Assembly (NCBI RefSeq): GCF_012927125.1
Contig: NZ_JABBFZ010000002.1
Location: forward strand, 310,001 to 374,000
Origin: Paraburkholderia antibiotica
Lineage (GTDB): Bacteria; Pseudomonadota; Gammaproteobacteria; Burkholderiales; Burkholderiaceae
Direction: 5' to 3'
DNA: 64,000 nt
Below, in pieces: positions 36,504-46,167 of the stretch. Made by a program: the position numbers and the translations under genes. Every line of letters starts with the position of its first letter. Position 1 is the first letter of the stretch. The notes under the pieces are model-generated. The model was not told the origin of the DNA and did not search any database. It saw only the letters and a program-made list of their open reading frames with translations.

Positions 36504-36713
36504 CACATTTCCTCGCCAATTTCGAATTTTTTAAGGTATCCCGAAGCGCCGCTTATGGTGGTCAATTAATGTCAATAAATGACCGTTCTCTCGCGCGCGG
36601 CGCCCGGAAAAGCGGCATAGCGCCGCCGTGCCCCCAACACGGTATCATTCGACCTCTCTCCCCACGACAAAAAAGCACGCCACGCGTGCAGCTCAATCCG
36701 CGCGCCCTTCACC

Positions 36714-37535
36714 ATGCCTCATTTCACTTTCGCCACCGGCATTCTCGGTGCCAGCCTGCAAACGCTCGATCTCTACGCGTTGCTCGGCATCGCCGTCGCG
36801 CTGCTGCTCGGCGGCATGGTCAAGGGTGTCGTCAGCATCGGCGTACCGCTCGTCGCGATGCCGATTCTCAGCCACTTCCTGCCGATCAAAGCCGCGGTGT
36901 TGCTGCTATCGATGCCGATCATTCTCGGCAATATTCCGCAAGCGCTCGAGGGCGGCGATCTGCTGCCGACGGTCAAGCGCATCGCCGCGCCGCTGATCGG
37001 CACGGTCATCGGCAACCTTGTCGGCGTGTCGGTGCTGATCTCGCTTGCGCCGCATCGCGCGCAGGCGGCGGCCGGCACGCTGCTGATGATCGCGGCCTTG
37101 CTGCTGCTCGCCGCGCCGCGACTCACGCTGTCGCCGCAATGGGCGAAGCCCGCCGGTCTCGCGCTCGGCTTCGGCGCCGCGCTGATGGAAAGCATCGCGT
37201 CGGTGCCCGGCCCCTTGCTCGCGATGTACCTGATCGCGACGGGCGCGACCGGCAAAGCATTCACCAAACAGATCGCGATCATTCTCGTCGTGTCGATCAT
37301 CACGCTGGTCGCCGCGTTCAGCGGCGGTGCGCACGCGAGCTGGGCGGATCTCGCGATTTCGATGTGCGCGAGCGTGCCCGTGATCGCGGGCATTCTACTC
37401 GCGCGGCCGTTGCGCGATCGCCTGCCGCCGGCGACGTTCCGGATGGTCGTGCTGCTGTTCGTGCTGGCCGCTGCCGCACAGATGATCTGGAAATCGGGGA
37501 TTTTTCAGGCGCTATCTGGCACGCACGCGCTCTAA
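36714..37535 (+). CDS. TauE/SafE-family membrane permease
   Basis: This 273-residue inner-membrane protein has 7-8 hydrophobic segments in two halves, with LLGGMVKGVVSIGVPLVAMPIL near residue 34 and GFGAALMESIASVPGPLLAMYLI in the second half, as in the TauE/SafE (DUF81) family. Members export sulfite, sulfoacetate or other organosulfur anions; the substrate here is unknown. It stands alone. No sulfur-metabolism gene is adjacent. Confidence 0.85.
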   Translation: MPHFTFATGILGASLQTLDLYALLGIAVALLLGGMVKGVVSIGVPLVAMPILSHFLPIKAAVLLLSMPIILGNIPQALEGGDLLPTVKRIAAPLIGTVIGNLVGVSVLISLAPHRAQAAAGTLLMIAALLLLAAPRLTLSPQWAKPAGLALGFGAALMESIASVPGPLLAMYLIATGATGKAFTKQIAIILVVSIITLVAAFSGGAHASWADLAISMCASVPVIAGILLARPLRDRLPPATFRMVVLLFVLAAAAQMIWKSGIFQALSGTHAL

Positions 37536-37619
37536 GCACTAGCCGCGCTTCACGAGCCCACTACCGGGGCGCGGCACAGGCATTGCTACTCCATGCTTTA
37601 TCTTCATCAACCGGAGAGC

Positions 37620-37898
37620 ATGGTGTCGAATATGGCGAACTCCCCGAATGAGCACGATCGCAAGGCCGAGGAGGATCCCGGCCATCCGCCCACCGAGGTC
37701 TCGAAGCCTATTGGCGATGCAATCCCGACGCCGGTCGAACCCGGCCTCGATCAGCCGCTGCCGGAAAAAGGCGAAGAGCCCGCGCCCGATGCGAATAAAA
37801 CCGCTGCGAACAAAACCGGCCAGTCCGGCGGCGATCCACTCGGCGATACCGACACGCCACCGGGCGTGCCCGAACCGGGTCCATCCGATTTCGCGTGA
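37620..37898 (+). CDS. Small Pro/Asp/Glu-rich hypothetical protein
   Basis: This 92-residue protein is rich in Pro, Asp, Glu and Lys and is predicted to be disordered; it has no hydrophobic segment, signal or motif. The ribosome site GGAGAG lies 2 bp before ATG 37620, which fixes this start among three in-frame ATGs. It is not recognised. It is convergent with the FtsH-like gene. Confidence 0.55.
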   Translation: MVSNMANSPNEHDRKAEEDPGHPPTEVSKPIGDAIPTPVEPGLDQPLPEKGEEPAPDANKTAANKTGQSGGDPLGDTDTPPGVPEPGPSDFA

Positions 37899-37950
37899 CG
37901 TGCTATTGGCGCATGGTGTGCATGCATGGCGTTGACGAACCTGCGGACCA

Positions 37951-39870
37951 TCAAGCCGCGGCAGCTTCGCGCTCAATCGGCTCGCGAACGATCGTCAGCG
38001 TGCTGGTGTGCTCGCGAATCAGTTGATAAACCGTCTCGCCAGGTACGGTTTCCTGTTCGAGCAATCGCTCCGAAATCGCCCGCAGCACCGGCTCGTACGC
38101 ATGCAACAGTCCGTAGCACAGTTCGTTGAGCTCCTTGAGCAACACGTTCGCGTGCTCGATGGCGCTCTTCATCTGCAAACCCGCGTACTGTGCCGGCAGC
38201 GCCGCGAGGCTGAACAGATCGCCATCGCTATTGAAGCCAAATTTGGACACCATGTCGAGGCTGATCCGCGACGCCTCCTGCAAGTCCGACGCCGCTCCAC
38301 TCGATGCTTCGGAGAACACAAGAATCTCCGCATTGCGTCCGCCGAGCAGCACCTGGATCTCGTTGCGGATTTCCGTTTCGCGGTACAGGTGCTTGTCCTG
38401 CGCTTTCGTAATCAGCGCGACGCCGAGCGCGCCGCCGCGTGGCAGGATCGTCACCTCTTCGAGTACGCCGGTGCCGAGCAACGCGGCGACCAGCCCGTGC
38501 CCCGCTTCATGCACCGCGATGCGCTCGCGCTCGTCGTCGGTCAGCGCGCGCTCGGCGCCGCTCACGTCGCCGATGCGCGCAATCTTGATCGCTTCCATGA
38601 AGTGCTTCGCGGCGATTTCATGGTCGCCCGCTTTGCGCGCGATCAGCCCCGCCTGATTCACAACCATCGCGACGGTGGCCGGCGAAAGTCCGGTGGTCAA
38701 ACGCGCGAGCTGGTCGTAATCGATATCGGCGGACTTCGATTTCAGCTTCTGCGCGTAGAAGCGGAAAATCTTCGCGCGGTCTTCGCGATCGGGTAGACGC
38801 ACCTGCACCGTGCGATCGAAACGGCCCGGGCGTCGCAACGCTTCGTCGAGATTGTCGGGGTGATTGGTCGCGGCCACGACGATCACGCCTTCGTTCGATT
38901 CGAAGCCGTCCATCTCCGCGAGCAACTGATTGATGATGCGATTGCTCTCGGCTTCGACCGGACCGCCGCCGGTGTCGGTGCGTTTCGCGAGGCCATCGGC
39001 TTCGTCGATGAAGATCACCGTCGGCGCGTTCTTGCGCGCGAGTTCGAACAGATGCCGGACCTTCTGGATCCCCACGCCGTAGTACTTCGCGCTGAAATAG
39101 CTGCCGGTGATCGAAATGAAATTCGCGCCGCATTCGCCGGCCAGCGCCTGCGCGAGCCGCGTCTTGCCGACGCCGGGCGCGCCCACCATCAGAATGCCGC
39201 ACGGCGCGCGCACGCCCATCGACGAAAACTGCTTCGGGTCGGTCAGATAGCCGCGAATGTCGGCGAGCGCGGCCTTCGCTTCGTTTGCACCGATCACGTC
39301 GTCGAATCGCAGCGTCGGCGCGTCGCTGAGCAGCTTCGCGCCGCCCTTCATCTCGCGGCGCATGAACCACGCCATGCCACCGATCAGCACGAGCGGCAGC
39401 AGCACGCTCAAGCCGTCGCGCAGCTGATCGAACAGCCGGGTCCAACGCGCGCCGTCGCTATGGATGTCGACGTCGGGCAGCCACACGAGCTGATAGGCGG
39501 CGGCATCGCCGGCACGCGGTTCGCCCAGCAGCAATGCATGCGAGAAGGTCGCGTTGTGATCGGTGACGAAGTACTTCGCGCCGTCGCGCAGCGACACGAG
39601 GATCGCGCTGGGGCTGACGCCGATCGCGACAACGTTTGCATCGCGGATATCGCGCAGCATCGTCGATGCGTCTTTCTCTTCGTGCGTCCACGCGGATGCA
39701 TCGCCACGCATCTGACTCGCGATGCCGGTCAGCGCGGACGCACGCGGCGCGGCGCGATACTGGGCGTACCACACGCCCCAGCCGAGCACCACCGCGAGCA
39801 GCACTGCAACCGCCGCGATCGCGATTGCGCGCGCGCGTCTTTTCCCAAGCGAATTATTTCCCGGCTTCAT
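37951..39870 (-). CDS. FtsH-like membrane AAA+ metalloprotease (divergent paralogue)
   Basis: This 639-residue protein has FtsH architecture: a membrane helix (about 14-36), a periplasmic domain, a second helix (about 153-170), and an AAA+ module with Walker A GAPGVGKT (230-237), Walker B VIFIDEADG and SRH RRPGRFDR (347-353). The zinc protease domain has HEAGH (454-458) and third ligand Asp529. The pore loop reads YYG (263-265) instead of the usual FVG, and Walker A deviates from GPPGTGKT. It probably degrades membrane or regulatory proteins beside the housekeeping FtsH. A longer frame to 40044 lacks support. Confidence 0.88.
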   Translation of the reverse strand: MKPGNNSLGKRRARAIAIAAVAVLLAVVLGWGVWYAQYRAAPRASALTGIASQMRGDASAWTHEEKDASTMLRDIRDANVVAIGVSPSAILVSLRDGAKYFVTDHNATFSHALLLGEPRAGDAAAYQLVWLPDVDIHSDGARWTRLFDQLRDGLSVLLPLVLIGGMAWFMRREMKGGAKLLSDAPTLRFDDVIGANEAKAALADIRGYLTDPKQFSSMGVRAPCGILMVGAPGVGKTRLAQALAGECGANFISITGSYFSAKYYGVGIQKVRHLFELARKNAPTVIFIDEADGLAKRTDTGGGPVEAESNRIINQLLAEMDGFESNEGVIVVAATNHPDNLDEALRRPGRFDRTVQVRLPDREDRAKIFRFYAQKLKSKSADIDYDQLARLTTGLSPATVAMVVNQAGLIARKAGDHEIAAKHFMEAIKIARIGDVSGAERALTDDERERIAVHEAGHGLVAALLGTGVLEEVTILPRGGALGVALITKAQDKHLYRETEIRNEIQVLLGGRNAEILVFSEASSGAASDLQEASRISLDMVSKFGFNSDGDLFSLAALPAQYAGLQMKSAIEHANVLLKELNELCYGLLHAYEPVLRAISERLLEQETVPGETVYQLIREHTSTLTIVREPIEREAAAA

Positions 39871-40548
39871 GAGTCGTTTCCAAAAGCGGGCTCGTGCAAG
39901 CCCTTTTGCTGAGCAGAACTGCCTGTCAAAACTACCTGTTAAAAATCGGCATGGAGACTTGCGGAGAATCGGCTGAAGCGAAGTGCCGCCTTGCATGGCC
40001 GCCACGACGATCAAGCCCGATCCGGAAGGAGCCGGCGCATACATGTCCGCATGCGCCTCTTTAAGCAGCCGTTCACGGGAGGCAAGTATGACGGCTCGAC
40101 GTGTCTTTCAAACTCGCGGAAAAGACCTGCTTTCAAGGCCTGTTCTGTCCTCTGTACAACGGACAAAAGCTGGGCAAAGGCCAGACGGGGTTCAAGGAAG
40201 ACTCGACGAGCGCGAAAAAGCGCTACCGCATTGATTCCGGCGCACAGTTTATCAGCGCAATGTCCCGCGTATTTCGAATAATTATATTTAATCGCACCCT
40301 ATTTAAAATCAGTCAGAACGACTGAAGGGGTACGATTTAATTGACGCGGACACCGATATAAAAACAGGGGAATGATTATCGGGCGGATGAGCGACGGGCC
40401 TCTTCGGGCCCGTTCGCATCATCGCCGCTTTCTCTCAGGTTCTATCGTTCTGATGCCGATGCCGGCCTGCATCGACGATTCTCCTACACGCTTTGCTACC
40501 TCGGACCTCGCGTCACAACCCCGTTTCACTGCGTTCAATTCACTGCGT
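39871..40548. other. Intergenic region, no supported gene
   Basis: This 678-bp stretch lies between the FtsH-like start and a small minus-strand gene. It contains an AT-rich patch near 40,270-40,380 (AATAATTATATTTAATCGC) and a short hairpin without T-tract near 40,395. One plus-strand frame (40101-40325, 74 residues) has plausible composition but no homology that I recognise and no ribosome site, so I do not call it. Confidence 0.45.
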
Positions 40549-40812
40549 TCAACTCACCGAGCCCGCTTCGCCGCCCAGGCGGCCGCGCAATCTCGCGATA
40601 CGGCTGCGCTGACTCGCAATCAGCTCATGCGTATCTTCCAGCACACGAATCCGCTGTTCCCAATAGCCGTGGTCGAACCTGTCGGGCCGTGTCGCGCCCG
40701 TGCGCGTCACATAGTCGACCATGTTCTCGAGATGCTGCAGCTGGCTATCTGCGAGACTCGCCGGACGCCGCCCGCCGCGTGGCGCGGCCGACTGTCTGCT
40801 CGTAAAGCTCAT
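40549..40812 (-). CDS. Small hypothetical protein, coiled-coil rich
   Basis: This 87-residue protein has a basic N-terminus and a predicted long helix (about 42-77, WEQRIRVLEDTHELIASQRS) with heptad character. A GAGGGAAG ribosome site directly precedes the ATG. It is not recognised. It is divergent from the AraC gene that follows. Confidence 0.6.
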   Translation of the reverse strand: MSFTSRQSAAPRGGRRPASLADSQLQHLENMVDYVTRTGATRPDRFDHGYWEQRIRVLEDTHELIASQRSRIARLRGRLGGEAGSVS

Positions 40813-41015
40813 CTTCCCTCACCCCGTATCTGGACTGCTGGCCGGACATCCGTTGCGTCGATCGTCTTTCCCTGAAAGCGATCTGCAATCTATTCGTGTG
40901 ACGATAACGCACGTTTCAGACACGGCTTGACCGTGCGTCTCAAAATTTGGCGTGTGCGCGAGAAATCGCCGCAGCCTGTTGTGCGCGCCCCACTCCTCGC
41001 GAGCCCCATCCAGCC

Positions 41016-42053
41016 ATGAGCCAGCGCCCGCTACCGCCCCACCTCGCCGCGCGTGCCGCCGCGCATTCGCGCACGGTCGTGTCGACGAGCCGCTTCAGCA
41101 CGCACGGACTCGCGCCCGGCGAGCAGTTCCTCGCGTGGCGTCAGCGCGTCGGCCATGTAATCGACGCGCCGCCGTCGAACGAGCAGATCGCCAACGGCTT
41201 TCGCGGCGAGATCGATCTGTATGCGGTCGGCGGCATGGTGTTCACCGACTGCCGCACCGAAGCGATGCGGCTCGATCGCTCGGTCGCACGCATCTCGACG
41301 GACCAGCGGCGCGACTACGCGTTTCAGCTCTTCGTCGAAGGCGAGGTCGGGCATGTCACCGGCATGCGCAAGAAGCGCAGCGAACCGGGTTCGGTGCCGG
41401 GCATCGTCGCGTTCGATCTGAACCAGCCGTTTCGCGCTGAGCGCCCCGCGTGCCGGCTGTTGAGCGTATTCGTGCCGGCCGCGTTGGTCGACGAGCAGTT
41501 GCGCGACGGCGTCGGGATTCATGGTCGCATCGTGCGCAACGAGGCACCGCTCGCGCGCCTCGCGCTCCGGCATCTGACGGCGCTCGCCGACGAGATCGCG
41601 TCGCTCGACGCCCATGCCGCGATCGACGCACTGCAAACCGGCACCCAGTTGCTGGTCGCCGCATTTCGCAAGGAGGCGCGCCTGAGCGGCGCGGATCGCG
41701 CGGCGCTGCAGTCGGCCCTGATGGCGCAGGTGCGCCGTTACGTCGACGCGAATCTGCATCACGGCGAGCTCACGCCGGAGCACGTGGTGCAGGCGCTGCA
41801 TCTGAAACGCGCGACAATCTACCGCTGGTTCGAGCATGAGGGTGGATTGGGCGCGTACATCCGTCATCGACGGTTGCGCGAAGCGGCGGACGAGCTGGTC
41901 CGCTATCCGCAGCTTCAGGTCGCGGAAATCGCGTATGGATTGGGCTTTGGCAGCGCGTCGGATTTCACGCGCGCATTCCGGCGCGCGTTCGACATGAGTC
42001 CGCAGGACTTGCGGATGCGCGCGCTGGAGTTGCGGCTGCCGGAGATGGTTTAA
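41016..42053 (+). CDS. AraC-family transcriptional regulator
   Basis: This 345-residue regulator has an N-terminal AraC-binding-like domain (about 25-210) and a C-terminal AraC HTH region (about 240-340): LTPEHVVQALHLKRATIYRWF for the first HTH and QVAEIAYGLGFGSASDFTRAF plus FDMSPQDLR for the second. The domain type is that of XylS/FeaR-like regulators of aromatic or amine catabolism. An in-frame start at 40947 exists, but ATG 41016 fits the domain start. The target is unknown; the next gene cluster is convergent. Confidence 0.88.
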   Translation: MSQRPLPPHLAARAAAHSRTVVSTSRFSTHGLAPGEQFLAWRQRVGHVIDAPPSNEQIANGFRGEIDLYAVGGMVFTDCRTEAMRLDRSVARISTDQRRDYAFQLFVEGEVGHVTGMRKKRSEPGSVPGIVAFDLNQPFRAERPACRLLSVFVPAALVDEQLRDGVGIHGRIVRNEAPLARLALRHLTALADEIASLDAHAAIDALQTGTQLLVAAFRKEARLSGADRAALQSALMAQVRRYVDANLHHGELTPEHVVQALHLKRATIYRWFEHEGGLGAYIRHRRLREAADELVRYPQLQVAEIAYGLGFGSASDFTRAFRRAFDMSPQDLRMRALELRLPEMV

Positions 42054-42156
42054 AGGCGGCCGAGGCTTCCGAGGCATCCGGCGACGGCGCCGCCACCGCT
42101 CGCGCCGGCACATCGGTCACACCGGCAACAACCCACGCCCTCGACCCACACCATCG

Positions 42157-43011
42157 TCAAGCCGCGCGAGGCCGCCCCTTGCGCTTCGGCTCGACCGGCT
42201 GCACGACGGTCGCGGCCGGCGCGACCCGCAAACTACGCTTGAAATACGGCGAACTGAGCGTGGCCGCGCCCATGTCCGAGACCGCTTCGAGCAGCGCCGG
42301 CTCCAGTTCCTTCAGCCGCGCGTCCGACAGTCGACTCGTCGGCCCCGCGAGACTCACGGTGCCGACCACGAGCCCCGTCACCGGATGACGGACCGCTGCC
42401 GCCATCGACGTCATGCCCGCCTCGTAGGTCTCGCTCGCGATGCCGTAACCGCGCTTGCGCGTGTCGGCGAGGTCCTGCAGGAACTGCTGGATCGTCTTCG
42501 GCGCCTTCGGGCCGCGCGGTCCCGCCTTGCCGATGCCGCCCTGGCGCGACACGAGTTCGAGCGCTTCCTCGTCGCTCATCGTCGCGAGCCAGGCCTGGCC
42601 GCTCGCGGTGCAGTGCAACGGCGGGCTACTGCCCATGTCCGGATCGTAACGCAGCCCGGAGCGCGCGCCCTGCGCCTTGCCGACGAAGGTGATGTGATCG
42701 TCCTCGATCACGCCGAGCCGCGCGAGTTCGCCCGACGCGCTCGCGAGCCGGTCGAGCACCGGCTGCGAAATATCGAGCACGCCGGCGGTCGACAGCCACA
42801 TCAGCCCGAGCGACACCAGCTTCAGCGCGAGCACGTATTCGCCGTGTTCGTCCTGCCGCACATAGCCTTCGTCGCTCAACTCCGCGAGCAGCCGGTGCGT
42901 GCCGCTGCGCGGAATGTTCAGCGTGTCGGCGATCGCGGCCAGTTGCATGCTGCCGCCCTGCCGCGCCAGCAATTCGATGATGGCCAGTGCCCGCTCGAGA
43001 TTCCCCGCCAT
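42157..43011 (-). CDS. IclR-family transcriptional regulator
   Basis: This 284-residue regulator has an N-terminal winged HTH (about 5-66; LAAIADTLNIPRSGTHRLLAEL) and a C-terminal IclR effector domain (about 80-255; LHCTASGQAWLA, YEAGMTSMAAAVRHPVTG, GTVSLAGP). It is the last gene downstream of the aromatic-acid transporter and catabolic genes, so it probably controls them; IclR regulators such as PcaR and PobR commonly do this. A Lys/Arg-rich tail ends the protein. Confidence 0.9.
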   Translation of the reverse strand: MAGNLERALAIIELLARQGGSMQLAAIADTLNIPRSGTHRLLAELSDEGYVRQDEHGEYVLALKLVSLGLMWLSTAGVLDISQPVLDRLASASGELARLGVIEDDHITFVGKAQGARSGLRYDPDMGSSPPLHCTASGQAWLATMSDEEALELVSRQGGIGKAGPRGPKAPKTIQQFLQDLADTRKRGYGIASETYEAGMTSMAAAVRHPVTGLVVGTVSLAGPTSRLSDARLKELEPALLEAVSDMGAATLSSPYFKRSLRVAPAATVVQPVEPKRKGRPRAA

Positions 43012-43137
43012 GATCCACTCTCAGTCGATTTGAATCCCACATGAGAACACGATTCCATATCGGAACTCAAGCTGGAACCGGGCTGAGGCTCAACTGCCCA
43101 CCGACACGCGACGCGGATCGACGCGATTCAACGACGC

Positions 43138-44544
43138 TCAATGCCCGACGCCCGTGCTGACCCGCAGCAGCGGCCCGCGATGCCGCGCGCCCTTGAGCAG
43201 CACCGCCGCCGCGCCGACCACCGCCGGCACCGCCAGCGACGTGAACACCTGGCCGAAGCCCCAGTTCGCGTGCAGCATGCCGGCGCCGAGCATCGCGCCG
43301 GCGATCCCGCCGAAGCGGCCGATGCCGAGCATCCAGCTGGTGCCGGTCGCGCGCATCCGGGTCGGATACGAACTGGCCGCCAGCGCGCAGAAGCCTGTGT
43401 TCGAGCCGTTCATGCAGTAGCCCATGAAGAACGCGAGCACCGCCATCATCGCGATGCCGTGGCCGGGCAGGCCCATCGCCCATGCGAGCACGCCACCCGC
43501 GAACACGGTCGCGCCGAGCGCGCGATGCGGGTTGAAGCGGTCCATCAGCCAGCCGATCGCAAGCGAACCGATGGTGCCGCCCGCCTGGAACAGCGCGCCG
43601 ACCAGCGCCGCTTCGGCGAGCGTGAAGCCCGCGCCGCGAATCAGCGTCGGCAGCCAGCTACCGAGCAGGTACACGGTCAGCAATCCCATGAAGTAGCAGA
43701 CCCACAGCATCACGGTGCCGAACGCGTAATCGCGCGACAGGATCAGCCGCACCGGACTGCGTTCGCGCGTCGATCCATCGTGTCCGTCATGCGCGGCGGC
43801 GGGCATCGCAAAGCGCGTCGTGTGATCGGCGATGCCACGTTCGATGCGGTTCATCACGCCGACGAGCCGCGCGCGCCGCGTCTCCTTCAACGCCAGATAA
43901 CGCGCCGATTCGGGCAGCCAGCGGATCATCAGCGGGACGTAGAGAATCGGCAGCACGCCGCCGAGTATCAGCACCGAGTGCCAGCCATGCGTGGCGATCA
44001 GCCACGCGCTGATGAAGCCGCCGCCCGCCGCGCCGAGCGTGAAGCCGCAGAACACGGTCGTCACCATCAGCGCGCGGCAGCGTTGCGGCGCGTACTCGGC
44101 CATCAACGTCGCGGCGTTCGGCATCGATGCGCCGAGCCCGAGCCCCGTCAGAAAACGCAGCAGCGTCAGCTCGCCGATGTTCGTCGCGAACGCGGATGCA
44201 AGGCTCCATACGCCGAAGAACAGCACCGCGCAGGTCATCACGGTCTTGCGGCCGAAGCGGTCCGCGAGCGGCCCCGCGCACAACGCGCCGAATGCGAGCC
44301 CGAGCAGGCCGCCGCTCATCACGGGGCCGAGCGCGTCGCGCGGAATCGCCCATGCGCTCGACAACGCCGGCGCGATAAAGCCGACCATCACGGTATCGAG
44401 TCCGTCGAGCGTGACGATGAACATGCACATCAACAACACGAGAATCTGAAAGCGTCCGACCGGACGTTCGTCGAGCCACTGCTGCACGTCGAGTGAGCGC
44501 GCGGCGGATGTGTGGGTCCGCGGCGCCTTGATTGAAGGTTCCAT
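43138..44544 (-). CDS. AAHS-family MFS transporter (aromatic acid:H+ symporter)
   Basis: This 468-residue protein has 12 helices. Its N-terminal FIVTLDGLDTVMVGFIAPAL carries the DGxD motif of the aromatic acid:H+ symporter family (PcaK/BenK type). GLAFGALCAGPLADRFGRK matches loop 2-3, and GLGLGASMPNAATLMAEYAP is also typical. Known substrates are 4-hydroxybenzoate, protocatechuate, shikimate-related and similar acids. In this cluster it probably imports the hydroaromatic or aromatic substrate. 130 bp separate it from the TIM-barrel gene upstream. Confidence 0.9.
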   Translation of the reverse strand: MEPSIKAPRTHTSAARSLDVQQWLDERPVGRFQILVLLMCMFIVTLDGLDTVMVGFIAPALSSAWAIPRDALGPVMSGGLLGLAFGALCAGPLADRFGRKTVMTCAVLFFGVWSLASAFATNIGELTLLRFLTGLGLGASMPNAATLMAEYAPQRCRALMVTTVFCGFTLGAAGGGFISAWLIATHGWHSVLILGGVLPILYVPLMIRWLPESARYLALKETRRARLVGVMNRIERGIADHTTRFAMPAAAHDGHDGSTRERSPVRLILSRDYAFGTVMLWVCYFMGLLTVYLLGSWLPTLIRGAGFTLAEAALVGALFQAGGTIGSLAIGWLMDRFNPHRALGATVFAGGVLAWAMGLPGHGIAMMAVLAFFMGYCMNGSNTGFCALAASSYPTRMRATGTSWMLGIGRFGGIAGAMLGAGMLHANWGFGQVFTSLAVPAVVGAAAVLLKGARHRGPLLRVSTGVGH

Positions 44545-44674
44545 GCTTGCTGTCTCCAGATCTTTTTATCGTTATCGATTGGGAAAGCCGGTCCCGCGCG
44601 CATCTTTGCCGTGCGCGTTCGTGAAGGACCAGCCAGAGGGATGAACTGCTGTTGTTACATCATGACGTGATGGA

Positions 44675-45511
44675 TTACGACGCCGTCGCGTACGTCCGTT
44701 CGAGCACCGCGAGCGTCGCCTCGCGCAACCGGCGCGCGCGTTCGAGCGCGGGCGCGGTCTTCGCCCATCCTTGCATCGGCACTTCGATGCTGACCGGCAG
44801 ATCGTCGGGCAGCGCGCGCAGGATGCCGGCGAGATCGAGACCTCCCTCGCCCGGAATCATCCGTTCGCAACGCGCCTGATACAGCAGCGTGTCGAGATCG
44901 GTTGGACGCTCGGCCGGCGCGTCGCAGAACTGCACATAGCCAAAGTACTCGCGCGGCAATTCACGCAGCGTCTGTGTCGACGTGCCCGCGCGATCGAAGT
45001 GGAGCGGATCGACGATCAGCCCGGTGTTGCGGCGCGCCGCGGCCTTCACGATGCGCGCGCCCTGCGTGACGTCCTTCACGTCGGTCCACGGCATCGGTTC
45101 GAGCGACGGCGCGAGGCCGCGCGGCGCGGCGAGTTCGCACAGTTGCGCGAGCCGCTCGGCGGTACGCGCTTCGTCGGGATCGTTGCCCGCCACCAGCACG
45201 TAGCGCGCGCCGAATTCGGCGGCGGCGTCGAGCATCGGTAGTGCGTCGTTCACGTCGGTGTCCGGCTTGAGCCGCAGGATTTCGACGTCGAGCACCTTGA
45301 CGCCAGTGTCGCGCAGCCGCGCGAGCGTCTCGCGCTTCAACGCGGTCGGGCCGATGATGTCGTGCCGCACTTCGTGATCGGTGGCGGGCACGAGGCGCAA
45401 TCCGACGTAGTCGTAGCCGGCCTGCGCCGCGCACTCGACCATCTGCGGCGGGCTCAGTTCGAGCACGGTCAACGCCGACAGCGACAGCGCGCGCGGAGTG
45501 TGCTGGGTCAT
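44675..45511 (-). CDS. Sugar phosphate isomerase/epimerase-type TIM-barrel protein (possible dehydratase)
   Basis: This 278-residue protein is an AP-endonuclease-2/xylose-isomerase-like TIM barrel. Likely metal ligands are Glu in SLEPMPWTD, Asp/His in IVDPLHFDR, Asp in CDAPAERP and Glu in SIEVPMQGW. The fold includes sugar epimerases and 3-dehydroshikimate dehydratases (AsbF/QuiC type). With an AroE-like enzyme and an aromatic-acid transporter in the cluster, a dehydratase acting on a hydroaromatic acid is attractive but unproven. A longer frame reaching 46321 runs through the neighbouring gene and is spurious. Confidence 0.82.
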   Translation of the reverse strand: MTQHTPRALSLSALTVLELSPPQMVECAAQAGYDYVGLRLVPATDHEVRHDIIGPTALKRETLARLRDTGVKVLDVEILRLKPDTDVNDALPMLDAAAEFGARYVLVAGNDPDEARTAERLAQLCELAAPRGLAPSLEPMPWTDVKDVTQGARIVKAAARRNTGLIVDPLHFDRAGTSTQTLRELPREYFGYVQFCDAPAERPTDLDTLLYQARCERMIPGEGGLDLAGILRALPDDLPVSIEVPMQGWAKTAPALERARRLREATLAVLERTYATAS

Positions 45512-45555
45512 GGGGTCTCCTGAAGTTCGGTATCCTGGTGCGAGAGCGGTGACGC

Positions 45556-46167
45556 TCAGCGCAGCGGCGAGAACGGCGCCGGCACGCAGATCGTCGACTC
45601 CATCGTGGTCAGATGCGCGGGACCGCCCTTCGGCGGCCAGATGCCGTCCTTCACCGCTTCGGCGCGAATCCGCGTGCGTTCGTCGACGCTCGCATACGGC
45701 CAGATGTTGAGGAAACGCGGCAGCGCGCCGTCGAGCGCGTACATCGCGCCGACCAGCGGCGAGCGCTGCGTGCGCTCGGGCACCGCCTTCTCCCATACGT
45801 CGATCGTGTGCTGCAGGCTCGCGAGCTTCGTGCCGTACACGCGCAACTCGTAGATGCCGCCGTGCGCGGCCGGTTCGATCGGCGGCAGAAACGGGAACAG
45901 CGCATAGCTGTCGATCTTCACGTCGGTCACGCATTCGCCGCAGCCGAACGGATTGCCTTCGAGCAGCATGCGCTTGCGCTCGCCGACGAGCGCCGCTTCC
46001 GATTCGAAGCCGCGCAGCACCAGCACCTGGCCGAGCGTGCCGATATCGGAGTACCAGCAGCCGAGCAGCTTCGAGCCGGGCGCGTCGCCGCTCGCCTGAA
46101 TGCTTTCGAATACCTGGGCGTTGGTGCCGATCTTGACGGTGAGCGTGACGAGGTCGTAGAGAGTCAT
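45556..46167 (-). CDS. NIPSNAP family protein
   Basis: This 203-residue protein has two ferredoxin-like halves. The second begins GGIYELRVYGTKLASLQHTI, the usual NIPSNAP start, with RFLNIWPYASVDERTRIR later. NIPSNAP proteins are small dimeric alpha-beta-barrel proteins found in many catabolic clusters; their reaction is not defined. Translation begins within the end of the flavoprotein gene (4-bp overlap), so the two are coupled. It lies 44 bp before the TIM-barrel gene. Confidence 0.85.
   Translation of the reverse strand: MTLYDLVTLTVKIGTNAQVFESIQASGDAPGSKLLGCWYSDIGTLGQVLVLRGFESEAALVGERKRMLLEGNPFGCGECVTDVKIDSYALFPFLPPIEPAAHGGIYELRVYGTKLASLQHTIDVWEKAVPERTQRSPLVGAMYALDGALPRFLNIWPYASVDERTRIRAEAVKDGIWPPKGGPAHLTTMESTICVPAPFSPLR

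Noticed and set aside
40101..40325. 74-codon plus-strand frame with Lys-rich composition
   Set aside because: Composition looks protein-like, but there is no ribosome site, no recognised family and no operon context, so it stays unsupported.
43040..43065. TTCC-ATATC-GGAA inverted repeat upstream of the IclR gene
   Set aside because: Arm order and spacing differ from the shared GAATATTATTCC motif, so I do not count it as a third copy, although it could be a separate site.
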